This document shows, in pieces, positions 55,218-64,000 of a DNA stretch of 64,000 nucleotides. This stretch comes from Thermomonas sp. Lineage in GTDB: Bacteria > Pseudomonadota > Gammaproteobacteria > Xanthomonadales > Xanthomonadaceae. The notes below the pieces were generated by a model. It did no database searches. It was given only the letters and a program-made list of their open reading frames with translations, and was not told the origin of the DNA. Both the position numbers and the translations under genes were made by a program. Within the stretch, counting starts at the first letter, position 1. Each line of letters starts with the position of its first letter. The stretch is from positions 248,001 to 312,000 of the forward strand of contig NZ_JAQSDO010000006.1 in the NCBI RefSeq assembly GCF_029945965.1, written 5' to 3'.

Positions 55218-57215
55218 TCAGCCTTCGCGGACCAACCGAATGCCGACATCGTTGTAACCGCGGTCGGCATCCAGGGGTTTGGGCTTGCCGCTGACCACGC
55301 GCTTGCTGCAGTTGTTGTCAGCGCACAAGGTCAGCCAGCCGGACACTGGCGACGTTGCCTGCGACCTGGCTTCGCCGACACTGGGCAGGCGGTAGCGTCG
55401 TTTCTCGTGGGCACTCAGCCAGCGGGCATAGGCATTTGCATCGTCCGCTGAGACGCAGACCACTGGCGCGCTGTCGGCCTGCTTGTCACCCGGTACTTTC
55501 CAACTGCGACGTGTGGTGCCCAAGAAGCCAGTGCGGCCGCAATCCGCGGCTGCACGCGCGGTCTCGTTGGCGAAGCGGGAATATTCCGTGCGACTGACGG
55601 TGAGTATTTCAACTGGAGGCGGGGGTGCGGAAGTGCCGTTTGCTGCGGAAGTGCCGGTTGTTGCATTCACGGGCAGGCGCGCCAATCTGGCCTGCAGCGC
55701 CTGGCTGCGCGCCGGGTCCAGGCCAACCCATCGTGCATTGGCCAGCAATGCTTCGGCGCTACTTCGATCAGGCTTCGCGATGAGCACAGCCAGCCGTGAC
55801 GTCAACGCGACCTCCAGCCGCTTGCGCAGCAAGACGATGGCGCTGCCGTCGCCGCCACGGCGGGCGTCCAGTTCGCGTGCGCGGTCGAACGCTTGGCGTG
55901 CGCCGGAAGCATCGCCATTGCTCAACGCCTGTTCACTGGCATTGCCCAGGGCATCGAACAGGTGCGCGCTCAGCATCAGCATCTGCAGGTCGGTCGGATT
56001 CACCCGGCGCGCGGCATCCAGGCTATCCCAGGCATTGCCATTGGTCGGTGCCAACAACTGGCCATCACGCAATTGCTGCTCGGCATTGGCGAGATAGGCG
56101 CTCATGCCGGCGGTCGTGGTCGGGTTGATCCCGCCCAGCACGCCTTCGCCTGCCTTGGCGCTCGGCACGGGCAAGCCGCCCGACGTGCTTGCATCGATGC
56201 CCGTGGTTTCAGGTTGCCCAGGCAGGGCGTCGCTGCCTTGGCTCAGTAGACGCGGCAGGCCGAATGCCAACACAACGACGCCAACCAGTACGGCCGTGGC
56301 CAATGCAACAGGTTTCCAGCCGATGCCGCGACGCATGCTGTTGCCGCCATCGGTCGCGGGTTGTGGAACTTCGACGATGCCGAAATGCTTGCCGGCGCGC
56401 ACCTTGATCTGCTCAAGCGCTTCCAGCATGTCCTGTGCGCTGGCGTAGCGGTCATCAGGGTTCTTCGCCATGCTCTTGTCGATCAGTCCCTGCCAATGCT
56501 TCAGCGATGCCGGCAGGCGCGGGACGGGATTTTGCACGTGCATCATCGCCATCGACAGCGCATCGCCGGCGTTATAGGGCAGGCTGCCAGTGAGCATTTC
56601 CCAGGTCAGTACGCCCAGGCTGTAGAGGTCAGCGCGGCGATCAACAGTGGCGCCGCGCGCCTGTTCCGGTGGCATGTAGGCGGTACTGCCCACGGCAAGC
56701 CCCGTTGAGGTCAGGCGCGGGTTGCTGCCGCGCCGCAGGGCGATGCCGAAGTCCGCCAGTTGCGGGCGCTCGTTGTCGTCGAACAGCACGTTCTCGGCCT
56801 TGACGTCACGATGCACCACACCTCGCACGTGTGCGTAGTCCAGCGCCTGCAACAACACGCGCAGGATCTCGGCGACGCGTGGCTGGTCGCCGCGCAGGTC
56901 GCGCTGCGCCAGGTGGCCGTGCGACAGGTAGGGCATCGAATAGAAGGGCAGGCCTTCGCTGGTGCGACCGACTTCATGGATGCCGACGATGTTCGGATGC
57001 TGCATTCGGGCAATCGTGCCGGCTTCGTTTTCGAAACGGCCACGGCTGACTTCATCGGCCAATGCTTCCGGCAACATGACCTTGAGCGCGACCTTGCGCC
57101 CCAGCGATGTCTGGTCGGCCAGGTACACGGTGGACATGCCGCCATGGCCGATGACCTTGACGATACGGTAGCCATCGACCTGCGGCCGATCGGTGTCGAG
57201 AGTGCGATTGGACAC
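55218..57215 (-). CDS. Membrane Ser/Thr protein kinase with FGE/SUMF1-like C-terminal domain
   Basis: The 665 aa product has a Hanks-type kinase domain (residues about 16-280) with G-H-G-G-M-S, Lys45, H-R-D-V-K-A-E-N (Asp137) and D-F-G (155-157). A single membrane helix follows (about 300-322). The extracellular part has a helical, low-complexity region and ends in a formylglycine-generating-enzyme-like domain (residues about 540-665: V-S-R-T-E-Y-S-R-F, P-V-V-C-V-S-A-D-D-A-N-A-Y-A-R-W-L, Y-R-L-P-S-V-G-E-A, G-I-R-L-V-R). The FGE core is shortened and lacks the R-G-G-S motif, so it is probably a binding domain. Confidence 0.9.
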   Translation of the reverse strand: MSNRTLDTDRPQVDGYRIVKVIGHGGMSTVYLADQTSLGRKVALKVMLPEALADEVSRGRFENEAGTIARMQHPNIVGIHEVGRTSEGLPFYSMPYLSHGHLAQRDLRGDQPRVAEILRVLLQALDYAHVRGVVHRDVKAENVLFDDNERPQLADFGIALRRGSNPRLTSTGLAVGSTAYMPPEQARGATVDRRADLYSLGVLTWEMLTGSLPYNAGDALSMAMMHVQNPVPRLPASLKHWQGLIDKSMAKNPDDRYASAQDMLEALEQIKVRAGKHFGIVEVPQPATDGGNSMRRGIGWKPVALATAVLVGVVVLAFGLPRLLSQGSDALPGQPETTGIDASTSGGLPVPSAKAGEGVLGGINPTTTAGMSAYLANAEQQLRDGQLLAPTNGNAWDSLDAARRVNPTDLQMLMLSAHLFDALGNASEQALSNGDASGARQAFDRARELDARRGGDGSAIVLLRKRLEVALTSRLAVLIAKPDRSSAEALLANARWVGLDPARSQALQARLARLPVNATTGTSAANGTSAPPPPVEILTVSRTEYSRFANETARAAADCGRTGFLGTTRRSWKVPGDKQADSAPVVCVSADDANAYARWLSAHEKRRYRLPSVGEARSQATSPVSGWLTLCADNNCSKRVVSGKPKPLDADRGYNDVGIRLVREG

Positions 57216-57274
57216 GAATACCCCGGTTCATCTGCTGCCCCGAGCATAGTCCGGAGTTAAGCGTGATGGAACGA

Positions 57275-57724
57275 TCAGCGTCCCGGTTTTCGCCTCACGT
57301 ACAGCTGCTTGCGGGTGCGCGCCACTACCTCGCCCTGCGCATCGAGCACATCGGCATCGAACCAGCGCAGGATTTTCTCGCCACCTGCGGTCGCTGCACG
57401 CAATTCATCCAGCACCACGTTGTCCAGGTCGAAACACGCGTGAACGGTGCCGCGCCCGGGCTTCACGAATTCGATCTCGCCCGCCTTGTCCCATACGATG
57501 TAATCCGGCCCCAGGCAGTGCAGGATCGGGATCATCCGGAACGGATCGGTCATCGCGAACAGACTGCCGCCGAAGTGGGTGCCGACGTAATTCCCGTTCC
57601 AAGGGCGCTTGCGCAGCTCGACGCGGACATGGCGCCAGTCGTTGCTGATGTGGGTGATATGGATGCCGCTGAACAGGAACGGTGGCCACAGGTTCATGCC
57701 GTGGCGAATGGTGTTGGCCCTCAC
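57275..57724 (-). CDS. DUF4442 domain protein (hotdog-fold thioesterase-like)
   Basis: The 149 aa product has the DUF4442 signature Y-V-G-T-H-F-G-G-S-L-F-A-M-T-D-P and D-K-A-G-E-I-E-F, which suggest a hotdog-fold acyl-CoA thioesterase. It starts at a GTG at 57724. The stop of the YbbN gene on the same strand is 6 bases upstream, so both are probably in one operon. Substrate unknown. Confidence 0.85.
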   Translation of the reverse strand: MRANTIRHGMNLWPPFLFSGIHITHISNDWRHVRVELRKRPWNGNYVGTHFGGSLFAMTDPFRMIPILHCLGPDYIVWDKAGEIEFVKPGRGTVHACFDLDNVVLDELRAATAGGEKILRWFDADVLDAQGEVVARTRKQLYVRRKPGR

Positions 57725-57730
57725 CAGCGG

Positions 57731-58606
57731 TCAAGCCAGCAGCAGCGACGACATCTTGCGCCGGTAGCGGCTGATCAGGTCCTCGTCTTCAAGCACGCGG
57801 AAGGCATCGATCAGGGTCTTGCGGGCCAGTCCATTTGCATAAGCACGGTCGCGCTGCAGCATCTCGATGAACTGGATCAGCCCGGCCTCGGCATCGCCTG
57901 ACACCAACCGGCGAACACCCAGCAAGTGGCGCGCACGCAGGTCGGTCGGATCAGCGTTGATCGCGGCTTCCAGCACTTCCGCGGGCGGCGCGTCCTTCAG
58001 CAATGCAGCAAACCCGAGCCGCGCGTGCGCCTTGATCGTGCGGTCGTCCGTGGCCAGGTTGGCGGGCAGGCCGTCAAGCAACTGTTCGGCCTCGCCGGTG
58101 GCGCCGGTCTGCAGCAGTACCAGCGCCAGGTCGAGCTTGAGTTCGGCTGTGTCCGGTTGGGCTTCGATCGCCTTGCGCAGGCGCATCACCTCGGTGTGTG
58201 GATCGACGGGCGGTGCTTCGACTTCGACGATCTCTTCCTCGACCATCGGCGGTGCGGGTTCGATGCCGTGATGGGTGAGGAATTCCTTCAACTGGCCTTC
58301 CGGCAATGCACCCGGGAAGCCATCGACCAGTTGCCCGCCCTTGACCAGAATGACCGTGGGCACGGACTGGATCTGGAATGCCGAGGCCAACTCCTGCTCC
58401 TGCGCCACGTCGACCTTGGCTAAAAGGAAGGCGCCGTTGTAGTCGGCAGCCAGCCTTTCCAGCAGCGGGCCAAGGGTCTCGCACTGCTCGAACCCGGCTG
58501 CCCAGAAATTGATCAGGATCGGGGTTTCCAGCGAGGTGCTGATTACCGTGTCCTCGAAGGTCGCGGCGGTGGCGTGGAAGACGTGGGGCGTGGGGGCGTC
58601 GGTCAT
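57731..58606 (-). CDS. ybbN: YbbN/CnoX-like co-chaperone (thioredoxin fold plus TPR)
   Basis: The 291 aa product has an N-terminal thioredoxin domain (residues about 5-115) and a C-terminal TPR part (about 145-290). The active site reads W-A-A-G-F-E-Q-C, so it keeps only the second Cys, as in E. coli CnoX/YbbN. This type of protein holds unfolded substrates and passes them to chaperones such as GroEL, especially under oxidative stress. I chose the ATG at 58606 (MTDAPTPHVF); an ATG at 58618 is also possible. Confidence 0.9.
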   Translation of the reverse strand: MTDAPTPHVFHATAATFEDTVISTSLETPILINFWAAGFEQCETLGPLLERLAADYNGAFLLAKVDVAQEQELASAFQIQSVPTVILVKGGQLVDGFPGALPEGQLKEFLTHHGIEPAPPMVEEEIVEVEAPPVDPHTEVMRLRKAIEAQPDTAELKLDLALVLLQTGATGEAEQLLDGLPANLATDDRTIKAHARLGFAALLKDAPPAEVLEAAINADPTDLRARHLLGVRRLVSGDAEAGLIQFIEMLQRDRAYANGLARKTLIDAFRVLEDEDLISRYRRKMSSLLLA

Positions 58607-58664
58607 GGGCAGCTGCATGTATGGGATGTCTTGGAAATGGCGATGGCCGTGACGATAACAAGGC

Positions 58665-58719
58665 AATGTAAAAAATACTTGACATAGCAAAATTCAAATG
58701 TAAATTAAACATTACATTT
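58665..58719 (+). promoter_or_regulatory. AT-rich promoter and palindromic operator of the XRE module
   Basis: TTGACA (58679-58684) and TAAATT (58701-58706) are 16 bases apart. AAATGTAA (58696-58703) and TTACATTT (58712-58719) form a palindrome with an 8-base centre that overlaps the -10. A further AATGTAA half-site is at 58665-58671. The region is far more AT-rich than its surroundings. A likely binder is the XRE protein of this operon. Confidence 0.6.
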
Positions 58720-58795
58720 AGTCCGCCAGAGGTTACATGGCAAGAGCTTTGCCCTCACGCGCTCTTTGATGGCCTCACTTTTCCCTAGGACAACG

Positions 58796-59266
58796 ATGAT
58801 GCATCCAGAAGACATCCGGAAGACTGGAATGGAGCCGCCAGTTGCAGGCTTTGGGGAACGTTTCGCATCGAGTATGGCAATCGCATTTTCCGGAATGGCA
58901 CTGATGCTATGCGTAGGCTCACTTGTGAGGCCGAGCCCGTGGTCGTTTTATGCGGTAGCGTTTTCGCTTGTGCTCTCGTACTGGTTTCGCAGGCGTTTAG
59001 CGTCAGACGAGCAGCGCCACAACGAAGTGATGGAAGACGAGCGCGACGCTGCAATCCTGGCGCGTTCGGAACGCGTTTTCCGGCGCTTCGCTTCCTGCTG
59101 GTTCGTGGCGCTGGCTTTGATCTTGAGCATGGATGCGACTCGGAGCGTTATCCCGGCGCACGCTTACGCATTGCCATCCTTGGTCTTGCTGGGCGTCGTA
59201 GGTGCCAACATCGCCGGCCACTTTGCGGCCGCCATGGCATATCGTCGGGATCGATTGGCGCAATGA
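58796..59266 (+). CDS. Four-helix membrane protein of an XRE-regulated module
   Basis: The 156 aa product has about four membrane segments (residues about 24-42, 48-65, 96-115 and 120-150). An acidic-basic stretch between them ([17 protein letters not shown]) resembles DUF2178-like proteins that occur next to small XRE regulators. I chose the ATG at 58796, behind AGGA; an earlier ATG is at 58769 and the TTG at 58766. No homologue is recognised with confidence. Its stop overlaps the regulator start. Confidence 0.72.
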   Translation: MMHPEDIRKTGMEPPVAGFGERFASSMAIAFSGMALMLCVGSLVRPSPWSFYAVAFSLVLSYWFRRRLASDEQRHNEVMEDERDAAILARSERVFRRFASCWFVALALILSMDATRSVIPAHAYALPSLVLLGVVGANIAGHFAAAMAYRRDRLAQ

Positions 59267-59481
59267 GCGGCACGCCCGTCACCAACCAGATCCGGCGCCT
59301 GCGCTTCGAACGCGGCGAGATGACCCAACAGGTGTTGGCTGATGCCTGCAGCGTGACCCGACAGACCATCATCGCGCTGGAAGCCGGCAAGTACGCACCA
59401 TCGCTGGAACTGGCATTCCGCATCGCCGACGCGCTCGGCGTGCGCATCGAAGACGTCTTCCAGTGGAGCAGCCCCCAATGA
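59263..59481 (+). CDS. Small XRE-family transcriptional regulator (YozG/YgzD type)
   Basis: The 72 aa product consists only of a helix-turn-helix: N-Q-I-R-R-L-R-F, then [32 protein letters not shown] in two short stretches, and [13 protein letters not shown]. It overlaps the upstream and downstream genes by 4 bases each. It is likely to bind the palindrome upstream and regulate the operon. Such proteins occur with membrane-protein partners in many bacteria. Confidence 0.93.
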   Translation: MSGTPVTNQIRRLRFERGEMTQQVLADACSVTRQTIIALEAGKYAPSLELAFRIADALGVRIEDVFQWSSPQ

Positions 59482-60128
59482 ACACGCCTTCCGAATTGAT
59501 CCGGGGCAAGGAAAACGCGCTAACCATGCTGCCGTGGCTTGCAGTTGCCTCGTTCGTAGTCGGGCTGTTGCTGGCGAACATTGGCCTGCCCGAGTATTCG
59601 CATCTGATGCATCCGGTCGGTCTGCGCGGTGCGACCGGCTTGCCTTACGCGATGGCGTTCAACCTGCTGCTGTTCGTGGTGCCGGGTGTGTTGCTGGCAG
59701 TGGCGGGGCAGGGGCTGCGTCGCGGACTGCCGGATGCCGGGTGGCTGGCCAGGATCGGCATCGTGCTGGTGCAATTGTCGGCATTCGCGTTCGCAATGCA
59801 GGGCGTGATGTCGCTGGACCCGGCCGACATGGACGCGACCATGAGTCGATTGCATGCGCTGGCGTGGATGCTGTGGTGGATCGCCTTCGTGCCCGGTGCG
59901 CTGCTGCTGGCGCTGGGTGCGCGGCGTGGCGCGACATTCGCCCTGGTTTCTCTTGCGGCCGCAGTACTCGTACCGATCATCGCAGTATTCGCACCGGTCG
60001 AGCTGTGGGTGGGCGTTGCACAGCGGTTGGCGTATGCCTTGTGGTTTGGCTGGTGGGTGTTTGCTGCGAGCAGGCTCAGCCGTGTTTCACCTTCAGTCCA
60101 AGGATCGTCGCCGACAACAGGAAGGTGA
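59478..60128 (+). CDS. DUF998-like six-helix membrane protein
   Basis: The 216 aa product has six predicted membrane segments and conserved [20 protein letters not shown] and V-W-G-type features near the end. It matches DUF998 in layout, with moderate confidence. The ATG at 59478 overlaps the regulator stop (ATGA). Its 3' end overlaps the convergent SemiSWEET gene by 53 bases. Confidence 0.78.
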   Translation: MNTPSELIRGKENALTMLPWLAVASFVVGLLLANIGLPEYSHLMHPVGLRGATGLPYAMAFNLLLFVVPGVLLAVAGQGLRRGLPDAGWLARIGIVLVQLSAFAFAMQGVMSLDPADMDATMSRLHALAWMLWWIAFVPGALLLALGARRGATFALVSLAAAVLVPIIAVFAPVELWVGVAQRLAYALWFGWWVFAASRLSRVSPSVQGSSPTTGR

Positions 60129-60327
60129 TCGCATTCGACACGATCATCGGCCATGAGTGCAGGTAGAGCCCATAGCCGAACCAGAAGCCGATGCCGATGG
60201 TGAAAACCAGGTACATCCACAACGAGATGCCGCTGGTGTCGCGGGTCTGGATGGTCTTTACCGCCTGCGGCACGAACGAGAGCGTGGTGCAGGTCGCGGC
60301 CACCACGCCCAGCCACTCCAGGTTCAT
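60076..60327 (-). CDS. SemiSWEET family sugar transporter
   Basis: The 83 aa product has one triple-helix bundle with the conserved T-L-S-F-V-P-Q-A-V-K-T-I-Q-T-R-D-T-S-G-I-S in two short stretches, and L-W-M-Y-L-V-F. SemiSWEETs dimerise to form a sugar transporter. Length is typical. The start overlaps the stop of the amidohydrolase gene by 4 bases. Its 3' half overlaps the convergent DUF998-like gene. Confidence 0.92.
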   Translation of the reverse strand: MNLEWLGVVAATCTTLSFVPQAVKTIQTRDTSGISLWMYLVFTIGIGFWFGYGLYLHSWPMIVSNAITFLLSATILGLKVKHG

Positions 60328-61655
60328 TCACCCACCGCGTGGCCGTCCTGGCGGTAGACCGTGCCGGCCTTCATCACGAAGCCGACCTTCTGCATGATCG
60401 TGATGTCGGCCAGCGGATCGCCGTTGACTGCGATGATGTCGGCGTACTTGCCCGCATCAATGCTGCCCAGGTCCTTCGACTTTTTCAGCAACTCGGCTGC
60501 ATGCGTCGTAGCGGCTTGCAGGGCATATGCGGGTGGCATGCCGGCATCGACCATGTACTTGAATTCGCGTGCGTTCTCGCCATGCGGGTACACCGCCGCG
60601 TCCGTGCCAAAAGCGATCTTCACCCCTGCCCGATAGGCCCTGCCGGCGGTGCCCTGGATGATCGGCCCCACCTTCAGTGCCTTCGCGGCGATCTGCGACG
60701 GGTAATAGCCCGGGATTTTCGCTTTTTCTTCGACATACTTGCCGGCAATGATCGTCGGCACGTACCAGGTGCCGCGCGCCTTCATCAACTGCATGTCGGC
60801 ATCGTCCATGAAGGTGCCGTGCTCGATCGAATCCACACCGCCTTCCACCGCGCGACGGATGCCCTCGGCGCCATGTGCGTGCGCGGCCACGGTGAAGCCG
60901 TAATCGTGCGCGGCGGCGACCACCGCCTTGATTTCTTCAAGCGTCATTTGCGGGTTGTCAGCGCTGGCGCTTTCATCCAGCACGCCGCCCGACGGCATGA
61001 TCTTGATCGCGTCGGCGCCGTCTTTGTAATGCTGGCGAACCGCCTTCCAGGCGTCTTCCGGCCCGTTGATGATGCCTTGCTTCGGGCCGGGGTCGCCCTG
61101 CAGGTCCTTGCGGTAGCCATCGCTGCCGTCGGCATGGCCACCGGTAGAACCAATGGCGGTGCCGGCTGTGAAGATGCGCGGACCGGAAATAACGCCGACA
61201 TTGATCGCGTTGCGCAGCGAGATCGATTCGCCATCGCCGTCACCGAGGTTGCGCACGGTGGTGAAGCCAGCCTGCAGGGTGCGGCTGGCATACACAGTGG
61301 AACGGATCGCGTAGTCGGCCACGTTCCAGCGGAACTGGTCGGAAAAACCCGTGGGGCTGGTTTCGAAGGTCAGGTGGGTATGGCTGTCGATCAGGCCGGG
61401 CAGGCAAGTGGCGCTGCCAAGCTCGATGCCGGTTGCCCCGGCAGGCAGCGCGATTGAGCCTGGCTGCACCGATTCGATGCGCTCGCCACGCACGATAATG
61501 CTGGTTTCGCCCAGCATGCGTCCGCTGCCGGCATCGAACAGATGGCCGCAATGCACCACGCGCAGCGCTGGCGCGGAATTGGCCGTGGCGTTGTCGGCAG
61601 CTTGGGATGAGGTGCAGGCAAGCGCCAGTAATACGGCGGTGCTGAGTCGGTTCAT
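60324..61655 (-). CDS. Secreted amidohydrolase of the M38/imidazolonepropionase-like group
   Basis: The 443 aa product starts MNRLSTAVLLALACTSSQA, a signal peptide, so it is exported. The metal-binding core has D-S-H-T-H-L-T-F (HxH), V-A-A-H-A-H-G-A-E-G, D-S-I-E-H-G-T-F, and F-G-T-D-A-A (Asp), typical of Xaa-Pro dipeptidase-like amidohydrolases. The longer frame to 61775 has no signal peptide. It is in an operon with the SemiSWEET gene (4-base overlap) and divergent from leuS. Confidence 0.9.
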   Translation of the reverse strand: MNRLSTAVLLALACTSSQAADNATANSAPALRVVHCGHLFDAGSGRMLGETSIIVRGERIESVQPGSIALPAGATGIELGSATCLPGLIDSHTHLTFETSPTGFSDQFRWNVADYAIRSTVYASRTLQAGFTTVRNLGDGDGESISLRNAINVGVISGPRIFTAGTAIGSTGGHADGSDGYRKDLQGDPGPKQGIINGPEDAWKAVRQHYKDGADAIKIMPSGGVLDESASADNPQMTLEEIKAVVAAAHDYGFTVAAHAHGAEGIRRAVEGGVDSIEHGTFMDDADMQLMKARGTWYVPTIIAGKYVEEKAKIPGYYPSQIAAKALKVGPIIQGTAGRAYRAGVKIAFGTDAAVYPHGENAREFKYMVDAGMPPAYALQAATTHAAELLKKSKDLGSIDAGKYADIIAVNGDPLADITIMQKVGFVMKAGTVYRQDGHAVGE

Positions 61656-61689
61656 CGAAAATTTCCCCCTGAGAGTGGGGGCATCATAA

Positions 61690-64000
<2,311 letters not shown>

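Overview
The window is GC-rich chromosomal DNA with densely packed genes, many of which overlap their neighbour by 4 bases (ATGA or GTGA). Gene content and order suggest a gammaproteobacterium of the Xanthomonadaceae/Lysobacteraceae: petBC followed by sspA-sspB, thrS-infC-rpmI-rplT-pheST-ihfA-merR, a minor-pilin operon with pilY1, large Oar-type TonB receptors, several secreted metallopeptidases, and scattered short palindromic repeats that read GTAGGAGCG...GGCGCGA or GTGCCGGGC..GCCCGGCAC. This is a family-level inference; the species cannot be told from the sequence alone.

Layout. 1-3.3 kb: cytochrome bc1 genes (petB, petC) and the sspA/sspB pair. 3.4-4.9 kb (minus strand): a DUF3301 protein, nadC and a Trm112-like protein. 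5-6.6 kb: purE-purK. 6.8-9.2 kb: sodB (minus), then a glutaredoxin-SDR-MarC operon. 9.5-12.7 kb: a large TonB-dependent receptor. 12.8-15.3 kb: ppnN and a LytS/FimS-type histidine kinase. 15.4-22.0 kb: the minor pilin operon fimT-pilV-pilW-pilX-pilY1-pilE, then tRNA-Asn and a second FimT-like pilin on the other strand. 22.9-25.6 kb: uvrB and a BON-LysM protein. 25.8-27.7 kb: tRNA-Val, a sulfotransferase-like gene broken by one amber codon, and a class IV aminotransferase. 27.7-35.6 kb: the translation cluster thrS-infC-rpmI-rplT-pheS-pheT-ihfA-merR, with several apparent leader structures. 35.6-38.8 kb: tRNA-Pro, a TraB/GumN protein and dxs. 39-46.2 kb: two tandem M13 lipoprotein peptidases and an M16 pair. 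46.3-49.8 kb: a beta-CASP hydrolase, DoxX and rhlE. 49.8-54.3 kb: an ABC permease fused to an M1 peptidase, with its ATPase. 54.4-58.6 kb: DUF502, a Ser/Thr kinase with an FGE-like end, a DUF4442 protein and YbbN. 58.7-60.1 kb: a small XRE-regulated membrane module behind an AT-rich palindromic operator. 60.1-64 kb: SemiSWEET, an amidohydrolase, and leuS, which runs off the window end.

How genes work together. The pilin operon builds the type IV pilus tip complex. A FimS-like kinase is divergent from it across a near-consensus CRP/Clp site, which resembles the Pseudomonas logic of FimS-AlgR and Vfr control, although no response regulator is present here. The translation cluster seems to be controlled at many points: a Thr-containing leader with a terminator before thrS, an AUC start for infC, an internal promoter and long leader before rpmI, and a hairpin before pheS. 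The region from 39 to 53 kb has five extracytoplasmic zinc-peptidase-family proteins, which suggests an investment in peptide breakdown outside the cytoplasm.

No phage, IS element, CRISPR array or classical defence island was seen. The least explained items are the broken sulfotransferase, the thrS and rpmI leaders, the PilY1 insertion, the ABC-M1 fusion and the XRE module.
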